A stretch of 64,000 bases of DNA, taken from contig CAJUEC010000009.1 in NCBI GenBank assembly GCA_910585155.1, positions 17,644-81,643 of the forward strand. The letters run 5' to 3'. Below the pieces are notes generated by a model. The model saw nothing but the letters and a program-made list of their open reading frames with translations, searched no databases and was not told where the DNA came from. The stretch comes from an uncultured Oscillospiraceae bacterium (GTDB lineage Bacteria; Bacillota; Clostridia; Oscillospirales; Oscillospiraceae). A program made the translations under genes and the position numbers. Shown here one piece after another: positions 41,126-49,239 of this stretch. Within the stretch, counting starts at the first letter, position 1. The number at the start of each line of letters is the position of its first letter.

Positions 41126-43042
41126 TCACAAACCCTCCAATTCATCCAGCCACAGCTTGGCCGCGGCGTCCGACGGCATTTTCCAGTCGCCCCGGGGAGA
41201 CAGGGCCACCGACCCCACCTTGGGCCCGTCAGGCAGGCAGGAGCGCTTGAACTGCTGGGAGAAGAACCGGCGGTAGAAGTTTTTCAGCCACTTCAACAGG
41301 GTGTCCCGGTCATAGCGCCCCTTAAAGGCACGGCTGGCAAGGCGAAGCACTTTACGGGGCGGGAAGCCCCAGCGGACAGCGTAGTACAGGTAGAAATCGT
41401 GGAGCTGATAGGGCCCCACCAGGTCCTCGGTGATCTGGGCGATCTCCCCATCTTTCGGGGGGAGCAGTTCCGGGGAGACAGGTGTGTCCAGAATGTCCCG
41501 GAGCACGCCGCCGATGGTCCCGCCCAGCCGGTCCGCCTCCCAGGCCACCAGATACCGCACCAGGGTCTTGGGGATGGAGGCGTTCACGGCGTACATGGAC
41601 ATGTGATCCCCGTTGTAGGTGGCCCAGCCCAGGGCCAGCTCAGACAGGTCCCCGGTGCCGACGACCAGCCCCTCCCGCTGGTTGGCCAGGTCCATGAGCA
41701 CCTGGGTGCGCTCCCGAGCCTGGGCATTCTCAAAGGTGACATCCTGGTTTTCCATGGACTGGCCGATGTCGGCAAAGTGCTGCTCCACCGCTCTGCCGAT
41801 GTTCACCTCCCGGAAGTCCGCCCCCAGCTCCATCGCCAGCACCTCTGCGTTGGAGCGGGTGCGCTTGGTGGTGCCGAAGCAGGGCATGGTGACGGCCAGG
41901 ATACCCTTCCGGTCCCGGCCCAGCAGGTCGAAGGCCTTGGCGGTGATGAGGATGGCAAGGGTGGAGTCCAGCCCGCCGCTCAGCCCCACCACCGCGCAGG
42001 AGGCGTTGGTGTGCTCCAGGCGCTTTTTCAGGCCCAGGGCGGCAATCATGAGGATCTCCTCGCAGCGCGCCGCCCGGTCCCCTGCGTCCGCCGGAATGAA
42101 GGGGGCGGGGGAGATGGGGCGGGTGAGGGTGGTTTCTTCCCCCTCAAAGTCGCAATACTCGGGATATATCCATCGGTCACCAGGCTGGAAGGCATAGGTG
42201 TTTATCCGCTGCCGTTCATAGGCCAGACGCGCCACGTCGATTTCACTGATGGTCAGCCCGGTTCTGAACCGATTTTCCGCCAGCAGGGCGCCGTTCTCAG
42301 CAATCATATTGTGCCCTGCAAACACCAGATCGGTGGACGACTCCCCCTCCCCGGCGTCGGCATAGACGTAGCCGCACATCAGCCGGGCCGACTGCCCGGT
42401 GACAAGCTGCCGGCGGTACTCCGCCTTGCCCGCCGTCTCACTGGAGGCGGAGAGGTTCAGGATGAGGGTAGCGCCTTCTGCCGCCAGACGGACGGAAGGC
42501 GGCACCGGGGCCCACAGATCCTCGCAGATCTCCACACCGATGACCAGCCCAGGAACACTTTTACAACAGATCAGCAGCGGATCACTTTCAATACGTGCCA
42601 GCAGCCCCGCCAGCGTAAAGTCGTGGCCGCGGAGTTCCTCAAAAGATGAAACAAACCAACGGTTTTCATAAAATTCCCCGTAATTGGGAATGTGGGTCTT
42701 GGGGACCACCCCCAAAATTGCCCCTTTTTGTATTAAAACGGCGCAATTATACAGTTTGTTTTTGCACCTGATCGGCATGCCCAGCGCCGTCAGCAGGTCC
42801 AGCTCCCTGGTCTCCTCCAGAATCCGTCCCAAAGCCCGCTCGGCCCCGTCCAGCAGGGTTGGCTGCAAAAACAGGTCGCCGCAGGTGTACCCGGTGACGC
42901 ACAGCTCCGGCAGGGCCAGCACCTTGACCCCCTGGGCCGCGGCCTCTCTCATCAGCGCGATGATCTGCTCCGCGTTGTATTCACAGTCGGCCACCCGGAT
43001 TTTCGGCGTCCCCGCCGCCACTTTGATAAAGCCGTCTCTCAT
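41126..43042 (-). CDS. nadE: Glutamine-dependent NAD+ synthetase
   Basis: This 638-residue two-domain enzyme has an N-terminal nitrilase-type glutaminase (about 1-290) with LPELCVTGYTCGDLF, KTHIPNYGEFYENR and the catalytic-Cys region GVEICEDLWAPVPPS. The C-terminal synthetase has the ATP loop VVGLSGGLDSTLA near residue 355 and GTGDLSELALGWATYNGDHMS. It converts deamido-NAD to NAD using glutamine. ATG 43042 follows AAGGAGG at about ten bases; upstream codons in the longer frame have no ribosome site. Heads a nadE-chrA-chrA transcript. Confidence 0.96.
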   Translation of the reverse strand: MRDGFIKVAAGTPKIRVADCEYNAEQIIALMREAAAQGVKVLALPELCVTGYTCGDLFLQPTLLDGAERALGRILEETRELDLLTALGMPIRCKNKLYNCAVLIQKGAILGVVPKTHIPNYGEFYENRWFVSSFEELRGHDFTLAGLLARIESDPLLICCKSVPGLVIGVEICEDLWAPVPPSVRLAAEGATLILNLSASSETAGKAEYRRQLVTGQSARLMCGYVYADAGEGESSTDLVFAGHNMIAENGALLAENRFRTGLTISEIDVARLAYERQRINTYAFQPGDRWIYPEYCDFEGEETTLTRPISPAPFIPADAGDRAARCEEILMIAALGLKKRLEHTNASCAVVGLSGGLDSTLAILITAKAFDLLGRDRKGILAVTMPCFGTTKRTRSNAEVLAMELGADFREVNIGRAVEQHFADIGQSMENQDVTFENAQARERTQVLMDLANQREGLVVGTGDLSELALGWATYNGDHMSMYAVNASIPKTLVRYLVAWEADRLGGTIGGVLRDILDTPVSPELLPPKDGEIAQITEDLVGPYQLHDFYLYYAVRWGFPPRKVLRLASRAFKGRYDRDTLLKWLKNFYRRFFSQQFKRSCLPDGPKVGSVALSPRGDWKMPSDAAAKLWLDELEGL

Positions 43043-43188
43043 TGGAGAGAGTCCTCCTTCCTTATCACAGCAAAAGTCAATCACGCTCATGATACCCCAA
43101 TTGCGCGCAAAATGCAACGGGCGGCGCCGGAAAAAGCGGCCCGATTTGCGGCCCTTTAAAAAAGACAGGCTTCGCCAGGAAATAAGGG

Positions 43189-43217
43189 TTGACAGGGACA
43201 AAAAATCGTGCTATCAT
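43189..43217 (+). promoter_or_regulatory. tRNA promoter
   Basis: TTGACA (43189-43194) and TATCAT (43212-43217) are 17 bases apart; the tRNA-Leu gene begins 17 bases later. Confidence 0.85.
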
Positions 43218-43233
43218 AAGCAAGCATTGACAG

Positions 43234-43320
43234 GCCGGAGTGGCGGAATTGGCAGACGCCCGGGACTTAAAATCCCGTGGGAGAAATCCCGTGCCGGTTC
43301 GACCCCGGTCTCCGGCACCA
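43234..43320 (+). tRNA. tRNA-Leu (UAA)
   Basis: This 87-nt class II tRNA has acceptor GCCGGAG/CTCCGGC, an anticodon loop with TAA, a long variable arm (TGGGAGAAATCCCG), T loop GGTTCGACCCC and encoded CCA. Followed ten bases later by initiator tRNA. Confidence 0.96.
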
Positions 43321-43329
43321 ATTTTATAT

Positions 43330-43406
43330 CGCGGGGTGGAGCAGTCTGGTAGCTCATCGGGCTCATAACCCGAAGGTCGTCGGTTCAAATCCGGCCCCCG
43401 CAACCA
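43330..43406 (+). tRNA. Initiator tRNA-fMet (CAU)
   Basis: This 77-nt tRNA has anticodon CAT, three G-C pairs in the anticodon stem (GGG/CCC), and a C1-A72 mismatch at the acceptor end. These are the initiator hallmarks. CCA is encoded. Cotranscribed with tRNA-Leu. Confidence 0.96.
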
Positions 43407-43408
43407 CA

Positions 43409-43450
43409 ATCCTCTCGATTTCCTTGGAAATCGAGAGGATTTCTTTGGTT
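43409..43450 (+). terminator. tRNA operon terminator
   Basis: ATCCTCTCGATTT and AAATCGAGAGGAT form a 13-bp stem, followed by TTCTTTGGTTTTC. It lies two bases after the initiator tRNA. Confidence 0.9.
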
Positions 43451-43527
43451 TTCTGTACTTTTCAGAGCGGTTTATTTTTCGCTTTCCCGCAAGACCCAGG
43501 TTTTGACCCATACGGGGAAATGTCCGC

Positions 43528-44076
43528 TTAGTTCCCAACAGCACCGGAGAGGATATTCGCCATGGTGTTTGCCGCCTGACGCTGGACCTGGGTGGTGACG
43601 TGGGCGTAGGTGTCCAGGGTAAAGCCCGCGCTGTAGTGGCCCAGCATCCCGGAGACGGTCTTGATATCCACACCGTTTTGCAGAGCTACCGTGGCGAACG
43701 TATATCTCATATCGTGGAATCGAATCCGGGGCAGTCCAACCTGTTTCAGCACCCAGTGGAGCATGTGGAGCACGCTGTCCGGCGAGATGAGACCGCCTGT
43801 AGGCGAGGGGAACACATACTCACTGTAGGTTTTTCTCCGCTGGTCTTTGAGAATTTGCACCGCATCCTGCCCGATGGACACGCTTCGATAGGAGTTTTTC
43901 GTTTTCAGCGGAGCCTCTACCACCTCGCCATTGATCCGGGCGATCTGGCGGCGCACCTGAATCGTGCCTCGCTCCAGGTCGATGTCCTCCCACTTGAGGC
44001 CCAGCAGCTTGCCGCGCCGCAACCCGATGGCCAGCTCGACATAGCACATCTCGAACACGCCGCTCGCCCTGGCTTT
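43528..44076 (-). pseudogene. Truncated tyrosine recombinase (integrase), C-terminal half
   Basis: The minus-strand frame encodes a phage/ICE-type integrase catalytic half from about 44070 down to the stop at 43528. Catalytic residues visible are Arg in GLRRGKLLGLKW, HxxR in FHDMRYTFAT (the second box is MRY, not the usual LRH), His in LGHYS and Tyr in TLDTYAHV. The SAM-like and N-terminal arms are missing; the frame upstream of 44076 is unrelated Pro/Phe-rich sequence. It lies just past the tRNA genes, the usual place for an integrated element. Non-functional as it stands. Confidence 0.85.
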
Positions 44077-44303
44077 GTGGCGGAAGAAAAATGCTGGGAG
44101 GCGGCAGAGGAAGAGTAATGGAGGACAAAGCGGAAGTGCGACCGGGGGACAAGGTAAATACGAATTATTTGTTTTATTTTGCCGAACCATTCTTGTCCCT
44201 GCTTTCTTTCCCTGTTACAATGGATACTGCTGTAGAAAATGTAAAAATATTTGTGCCTTTTATCAGGCTTGCTGCTCTAACATACAGAAAGCAGGTGATT
44301 GCA

Positions 44304-44792
44304 ATGAATGAGTTTGAAAAAATGAGAAAGGATTGCACATCCATTGTGTATCGCTTTTTGCTTTCAATGTGTGGCAATGAGGATTTAGCAGAAGAATTGA
44401 CTTCCGAAACCTTTTATCAGGCGTATCTGCATATTGACAAGTTTAGGGGTGAATGCAAACCGGAAACTTGGTTGTGTCAAATTGCGAAAAACGCTCTATA
44501 TAAGGAAACAAAGAGGATAAAACGGATTACCCCATGGGAGCAGTTTAGAGCATCTGAAACAGATAGCGGAGATATTTTAGAGAAGCTGTCCAACAAGGAA
44601 CAGGCATTGAAAATTCACAGGCATCTACATCACCTCAGCGAACCATACAAGGAAGTGTTCATGCTGCGGGTGCTGGGTGAATTGAAATTTCAAGAGATTG
44701 CTGACCTGTTTGGAAAATCGGAGTCATGGGCAAAGGTCACATTCTATCGGGCAAAGGATAAACTAATTGAACTTATGGAGGCAGAAAAATGA
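44304..44792 (+). CDS. ECF-type RNA polymerase sigma factor
   Basis: This 162-residue protein has sigma region 2 (YRFLLSMCGNEDLAEELTSE, then FYQAYLHIDKFRGECKPETW) and region 4 (HHLSEPYKEVFMLRVLGELK, then FQEIADLFGKSESWAKVTFY). There is no region 3, as in ECF sigmas. ATG 44304 follows AGGTGATT; the upstream part of the longer frame is not sigma-like. The gene and its neighbour are markedly AT-richer than the window, suggesting transfer. It is translationally coupled to the anti-sigma gene. Confidence 0.93.
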   Translation: MNEFEKMRKDCTSIVYRFLLSMCGNEDLAEELTSETFYQAYLHIDKFRGECKPETWLCQIAKNALYKETKRIKRITPWEQFRASETDSGDILEKLSNKEQALKIHRHLHHLSEPYKEVFMLRVLGELKFQEIADLFGKSESWAKVTFYRAKDKLIELMEAEK

Positions 44793-45484
44793 ATATCAGT
44801 TGCAAGATTGCGGAAGATTTACTTCCACTGTATCTGGACAATAGCTGCTCGGAGGACAGCCAAGCTGCATTAGAAGAACATTTAAAGGATTGCCCCTCTT
44901 GCCGTATGAAGCTGAACAGAATGCAAAGCGATATTACAGACGAGATTCATCCAGAACAATCCGCACCAAAACTGGCGAACTATGCAAAAAAGGTTAGGCG
45001 CCATCGTGTCCGTGTAGCTGTGTTCGTTGTCGTTGTTTCCATCCTCTCGTCTGTTGTCCTTGCGTTGGGTTATTTAACAATCAGGGATATGCATATGCAG
45101 TCCTCCCCCATTATTTTTGGAGTGGAGCCGGGAACCCATAATCTTACCGCAAACGATTTTGAAACAACAGCAGAGAAAATCGGGCAATATGACTTTTATA
45201 CAAACTATAGCCAAATTGAAGTAACAGTACAAAGGAATGACAACTTTCAGGGAACGGTCATGCTGTGGAATACAGCAAACAGCAACAGCTTTATTCAGAT
45301 TCGCGATGTAAGTGAAAGAGCGGCAAGCTGCACATTTACAGGCCTTTCGTCATCTAATCGTTACAAAATAACCTGCGACAATTTGGAGGGGGCGAAAATC
45401 ACCGTCAGCGAAGGACGGACGATTAGCTTCTGGCATAGTCTGGGGTCTGTGCTGAGTGATATTATAGGAACCGTAGGCGGATAA
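44789..45484 (+). CDS. Zinc-finger anti-sigma factor, membrane-anchored
   Basis: This 231-residue protein has an N-terminal zf-HC2 motif (CKIAEDLLPLYLD, then HLKDCPSCRMKL), a transmembrane helix (about 75-98) and an outside domain of about 125 residues with an Ig/Fn3-like beta pattern. The outer domain is probably the sensor. Its start overlaps the sigma gene stop by 4 bp. It should hold the ECF sigma inactive at the membrane until a signal arrives. AT-rich like its partner. Confidence 0.9.
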   Translation: MNISCKIAEDLLPLYLDNSCSEDSQAALEEHLKDCPSCRMKLNRMQSDITDEIHPEQSAPKLANYAKKVRRHRVRVAVFVVVVSILSSVVLALGYLTIRDMHMQSSPIIFGVEPGTHNLTANDFETTAEKIGQYDFYTNYSQIEVTVQRNDNFQGTVMLWNTANSNSFIQIRDVSERAASCTFTGLSSSNRYKITCDNLEGAKITVSEGRTISFWHSLGSVLSDIIGTVGG

Positions 45485-45657
45485 GAGCAGTTACGATAGA
45501 TAGAATTTTCCCACTCCGTTTCCTATCGGTGAGCGTTATTAGCCTTTGTGCCGCAGCATCAACATCATCCCGCCTTGGCCCTTATCCCTGCTTTCCGCGT
45601 AGCAGATGTTGACCGGCAGATCTCACGGCAACTTCTCATCAAATTTGAACTTTTTAT

Positions 45658-45730
45658 AAACTACTGGAATAGTGTTGACAAACCCGCACGACTGTGATAG
45701 TGTATACAGCGTAAACTATTGCAATAGTTT
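45658..45730 (+). promoter_or_regulatory. Promoter region with two operator-like palindromes for the second BlaI
   Basis: AAACTACTGGAATAGTGT (45658-45675) and the perfect palindrome AAACTATTGCAATAGTTT (45713-45730) are two versions of the same 18-bp site, about five helical turns apart. TTGACA begins at 45675 between them. This is the layout expected for BlaI-type autorepression. Confidence 0.75.
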
Positions 45731-45747
45731 GAAAGGAAGTGATTGAA

Positions 45748-46125
45748 ATGACCGTCAAGCTCTTTGACTCGGAGCTGAAAGTCATGGATGTGCTGTGGAA
45801 AGAAGGAGATATGCCGGCAAAACAAATTTCGGACGTGCTCAAGGAGACCACCGGCTGGAACATGAATACCACCTACACCGTCATCAAGAAGTGCATCGCC
45901 AAGGGCGCCATTGAGCGCAGGGAGCCGAATTTCCTGTGCCACGCCCTGATCGCCCGGGATGTGGTCCAGGCGGCGGAGACAGAGGAGCTGCTTCACAAGC
46001 TGTTCGACAGCTCCCCCGACCTGCTGTTTGCGTCCCTGCTGGGCCGTCAAAGGCTGTCAAAACCCCAGATCGACAACCTGCGGCGCATGGTTTCGGAGCT
46101 GCAGGCCCAGGAGGAGAGCGAATGA
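45748..46125 (+). CDS. BlaI/CopY-family repressor (second copy)
   Basis: This 125-residue winged-helix repressor has FDSELKVMDVLWKEGDMPAK, WNMNTTYTVIKKCIAKGAIE and a C-terminal dimerisation region. It shares architecture but little sequence with the repressor at 17019-17423. ATG 45748 has AAGGAAGTG upstream; GTG 45739 is an alternative. Two palindromic sites lie directly upstream. The stop overlaps the M56 sensor gene by 4 bp. Confidence 0.9.
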   Translation: MTVKLFDSELKVMDVLWKEGDMPAKQISDVLKETTGWNMNTTYTVIKKCIAKGAIERREPNFLCHALIARDVVQAAETEELLHKLFDSSPDLLFASLLGRQRLSKPQIDNLRRMVSELQAQEESE

Positions 46126-47822
46126 GCCTGGTGCAAATGACGCTGTACGGCGGGGCGTTCGTCCTGTTCGTCGTGGTGGTTCGGGCGCTGGCCCTCCACC
46201 GCCTGCCCAAGGGGGCGTTCCTGGTCCTGTGGGAGATGGCGGCACTGCGGCTGCTTCTGCCCTTTACCATCCCGCTGCCCTTTGGCCTGCTCGCTCCCCC
46301 GGAGCCTCTGACCGCGGTGGGGGAATATCTGGCGGCGGGCGGGACCTCCCCGTCGGGAACACCGGCGGCTGGGATTCCCTCCGGCGCGCCGATCACAGCG
46401 GGCACAGCCCCCAGCTCTGCCCTGCCCATGATCTGGCTGGCGGCTGCGGCGCTGATGGCGGCGTATTTTACGGTGTCCTACGGGCGGGCCCGGCGGCGGT
46501 TCCGCTCCTCCGTCCCGGACAACTCCCCCGCCGTCCGCCGGTGGCTGGCGGACCAAAAGCTGCGCAGGCCGCTGGAGGTGCGGCAGTCGGCCCTGGTGTC
46601 CTCGCCCCTGACCTACGGCGTTCTGCGCCCGGTCATTCTGCTCCCGGAACCCATGGAACGGGAGGATGACGACACCCTGACCTATATCCTCACCCACGAG
46701 CTGGTACACGTGCAGCGTTTTGACGCCCTGGCAAAGCTGGTGTTTGCCGCCGCGCTGTGCGTCCACTGGTTCAACCCCCTGGTCTGGGTGCTGTACGTCC
46801 TGGCCAACCGGGACTTGGAACTGTCCTGTGACCAGCGGGTGATGGATCATCTGGGCGGCAGGAAAAAAGCCGCCTACGCGCTGACCCTCATTAACATGGA
46901 GGAGACCCGGAGCGGGTACTTCTCCCCCTACAGCCATTTCAGTAAACTGGCGATTGAAGAAAGGATCGAAGCGATTATGAAGTATAAAAAAGCATCCGTT
47001 CTGGCGCTGGGCCTGGCCGCCGCTCTGGTGATTGGCGCGACCACCGCCTTTGCGGCCTCCGCGAGCCCTGTCTCCAATGAACAGCGGGACCGCCGGCTGA
47101 ATGCGGAATCCGTCATCGACGAGGGCACCCTGATGTCCTACGTCAACCCTGACGATGGCAAAACCTACTACAGCTTTGACGGCGGGAAAACCTTTGAGCC
47201 CCTGACCGACGAGGAGTTCCAGCGGCGGTTCCCCACGCCCAACGTGGAGTGGTGGACCTATGAGGAATACGCCGCGTGGCTGGAGCAGGAGAAGGTAAAC
47301 CTCCAGTCTATGCTGGGGGAAACGGGCTCCACCGGCGGCCGGGGCGAGTTCGTCTGGACCCAGGAGATCATCGACGAGACCATCGCCATGTACGAGAGCA
47401 TCCTCCAGGATATCAAAGAGGGCATGATGTACTCGAAATCCGTTGACGGGGATGAGAACCTGATGATGAGCTATAACCCGGCTGATATGGAAAAAACCAT
47501 GGATACCGGCGCAGGCAGCATCTTTATCAAAGGAGAGGACGGCACGATGGCGCCGATCGACCCCAGCCAGGTTCGAACCGCCTTCGTTTTCTCTGACGGC
47601 TCCGCCCCGCTGCCCGAGGGCAGCGTCGTCACGGACAAGACGGGCGTGCCGTTGGACGACTGGGACGTGGTGAGCGCCCCCGAGCGCACCGAAGAGGAGT
47701 GGCAGCAGATCATCGCCGACATCGAGAGCGGCAAGATCCCGCCCTTTGAGATCCCGGACGACCCCAATGTGACAGTCAGCTTTTTGGATTACACCAACGG
47801 AAACTGCACGGGAAAGAACTGA
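46122..47822 (+). CDS. BlaR1-like M56 metalloprotease sensor with novel C-terminal domain
   Basis: This 566-residue protein has N-terminal helices, a cytoplasmic M56 zinc protease with LTHELVHVQRFD (HELVH) and NRDLELSCDQRVMDHLG, and a further helix (about 287-312) ending ATTAFAASASP. The last 250 residues are acidic and lack any penicillin-binding motif. They contain a SYVNPDDGKTYYSFDGGKTF repeat-like strand segment and a helical EEYAAWLEQEKV region. Cotranscribed with the BlaI gene. It may sense a wall or redox signal rather than a beta-lactam. Confidence 0.87.
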   Translation: MSLVQMTLYGGAFVLFVVVVRALALHRLPKGAFLVLWEMAALRLLLPFTIPLPFGLLAPPEPLTAVGEYLAAGGTSPSGTPAAGIPSGAPITAGTAPSSALPMIWLAAAALMAAYFTVSYGRARRRFRSSVPDNSPAVRRWLADQKLRRPLEVRQSALVSSPLTYGVLRPVILLPEPMEREDDDTLTYILTHELVHVQRFDALAKLVFAAALCVHWFNPLVWVLYVLANRDLELSCDQRVMDHLGGRKKAAYALTLINMEETRSGYFSPYSHFSKLAIEERIEAIMKYKKASVLALGLAAALVIGATTAFAASASPVSNEQRDRRLNAESVIDEGTLMSYVNPDDGKTYYSFDGGKTFEPLTDEEFQRRFPTPNVEWWTYEEYAAWLEQEKVNLQSMLGETGSTGGRGEFVWTQEIIDETIAMYESILQDIKEGMMYSKSVDGDENLMMSYNPADMEKTMDTGAGSIFIKGEDGTMAPIDPSQVRTAFVFSDGSAPLPEGSVVTDKTGVPLDDWDVVSAPERTEEEWQQIIADIESGKIPPFEIPDDPNVTVSFLDYTNGNCTGKN

Positions 47823-47834
47823 TCGACAGCAAAA

Positions 47835-47867
47835 CAGAGGGCTTGGACTGAGATTCCAAGCCCTCTG
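47835..47867 (+). terminator. Terminator after the second BlaI/BlaR1 module
   Basis: CAGAGGGCTTGG and CCAAGCCCTCTG form a 12-bp stem, 13 bases after the stop. The following sequence (CTCTATGTTCTG) is only mildly T-rich. Confidence 0.7.
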
Positions 47868-47957
47868 CTCTATGTTCTGCGGCGCAGTTTCCTCAGCAGA
47901 AGGCACTACGCGACCAATGGAACTCCGATATCTGCACCACCCAGTACGTCGGGAACT

Positions 47958-48869
47958 TCAAAAGCTGACACAAGGAGAATCTGGGTCGGCTGCTCCATGT
48001 TCAATGCCTTTCATCTCGTTCAGCAGCACCTCTGCTGCCGGAGAAAACACCGCATACTTTTTCCAGGCCAGAAACAGCTTGGAGTGGAGGGTTGGTGTCA
48101 GAGGCCGAAAGCACAGTGGACTGTCCGGCTCGGTGTTCGCCAGCTTGTCAAAGGAGAGCAGGCAGCCCAGGCCCTCCCGGGCGAGAACTGCGCCGTTGTA
48201 GGCCAGATTACAGGTCGCCACAATGTTGAGCCTGTCTACCTTCTCCTGAAACCAGTCTGAGAGCTCCTTTTGCAGTCCCTGCCGGGGGCAGATCAGCGGA
48301 ATTTCCAGCAGGTCCTCCGGCGCGACGGCCTCTTTTGCCGCCAGCGGGTGATCCTTCCGCAGGATAACGCCCCAGGTGTCCGCGCCGGGCAGGGGGAGGT
48401 AATTATATTTGGACAGGTCGTTGGATTCCACCAGCACGGCTAAGTCCAGCAGGCCCTGCTCCAACCGTTCCGCCAGGTCGTTCCGGTCGCCGCTGTACAA
48501 ATGCACCCGGATGCGGGGGTACTGTGCCTGCACCGCCTTGATCCGCCGGGCCAGGTGCCTGATGCCGTCCGATTCCGCGCAGCCGATGTGGACATCCCCG
48601 CCGGAGATCTCCCCCAGGGCCTTGAACTCGTCTGTGGTCTTATCCACCATCTCCAAAATGTCCTCCGCCCGCCGGCGCAGCAGCATTCCCTCGTCCGTCA
48701 GCCGGACACTGAAGCTGCTGCGGACAAAGAGCTTTTTGCCCAGCTCCGCCTCCAAGTCTTTGAGCTGCTTGGACAGAGTGGGCTGGGAGATATGGAGCCG
48801 CTGGGCGGCGTGGGTGACACTGCCCTCCCGGGCCACGGCGAGAAAATACCGTAAAACGCGCAGTTCCAC
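47958..48869 (-). CDS. LysR-family transcriptional regulator
   Basis: This 303-residue regulator has the LysR HTH (RVLRYFLAVAREGSVTHAAQ, then RLHISQPTLSKQLKDLEAEL) and an effector domain with DVHIGCAESDGIRHLA. The start is GTG 48869 with GGAGGTG upstream. It is transcribed away from the four-gene redox operon at 48997-52895 and most likely controls it from the 127-base intergenic region. An inverted repeat covers its own ribosome site. Confidence 0.93.
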   Translation of the reverse strand: MELRVLRYFLAVAREGSVTHAAQRLHISQPTLSKQLKDLEAELGKKLFVRSSFSVRLTDEGMLLRRRAEDILEMVDKTTDEFKALGEISGGDVHIGCAESDGIRHLARRIKAVQAQYPRIRVHLYSGDRNDLAERLEQGLLDLAVLVESNDLSKYNYLPLPGADTWGVILRKDHPLAAKEAVAPEDLLEIPLICPRQGLQKELSDWFQEKVDRLNIVATCNLAYNGAVLAREGLGCLLSFDKLANTEPDSPLCFRPLTPTLHSKLFLAWKKYAVFSPAAEVLLNEMKGIEHGAADPDSPCVSF

Positions 48870-48874
48870 AATAA

Positions 48875-48904
48875 CACCTCCTGCTGTCAGTATAGCAGGA
48901 GGTG
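48875..48904. promoter_or_regulatory. Inverted repeat in the LysR divergent region
   Basis: CACCTCCTGCT and AGCAGGAGGTG are an 11-bp perfect inverted repeat eight bases apart. In the lysR mRNA it would pair the AGGAGGTG ribosome site; as DNA it is a candidate operator for the divergent promoter. Confidence 0.6.
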
Positions 48905-48996
48905 CTATTCTTTACAAGAATAATATGATATAGAAATCGGGTATTTGCTATTTCATTTCCGTGCCTATACAATAAGGTCCGAAGGAGGTGGCGGCT

Positions 48997-49239
48997 TTGG
49001 AGGACAACGGCGCTCTGCGGCAAACCCTTGCGGACGCGGGCTGCGACGCCTCGCTGACGGAGCGGTTTGTCTTGCTGGCGGAGCAGGGGCGGGCGAAAGA
49101 GGGGCTTGCGCTGCTTGCCCTGCACCGCAGAATTCTGCTGGAACGCTGCCATGAGGCGGAGCGAAGCATCGACTGCCTGGACTATCTCGTCTATCAGTTG
49201 GAGAAGAACACAAAAAAAGGAGGAATTTCCTATGGATGA
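48997..49239 (+). CDS. Small helical protein, first gene of the LysR-controlled operon
   Basis: This protein of about 80 residues is predicted to be all helix (ALRQTLADAGCDASLTERFV, then LLALHRRILLERCHEAERSI, DCLDYLVYQLEKN). No domain is recognised. The start is taken as TTG 48997, seven bases after AAGGAGG; GTG 48988 in the same frame is too close to that site. It overlaps the hydrolase start by 8 bp and so is coupled. It could be a small regulator or a dissociated cap of the neighbouring enzyme; function unknown. Confidence 0.65.
   Translation: MEDNGALRQTLADAGCDASLTERFVLLAEQGRAKEGLALLALHRRILLERCHEAERSIDCLDYLVYQLEKNTKKGGISYG

Noticed and set aside
43528..44190. Intact integrase
   Set aside because: The N-terminal half is absent and the sequence upstream of about 44076 is not integrase-like, so it was called a pseudogene.
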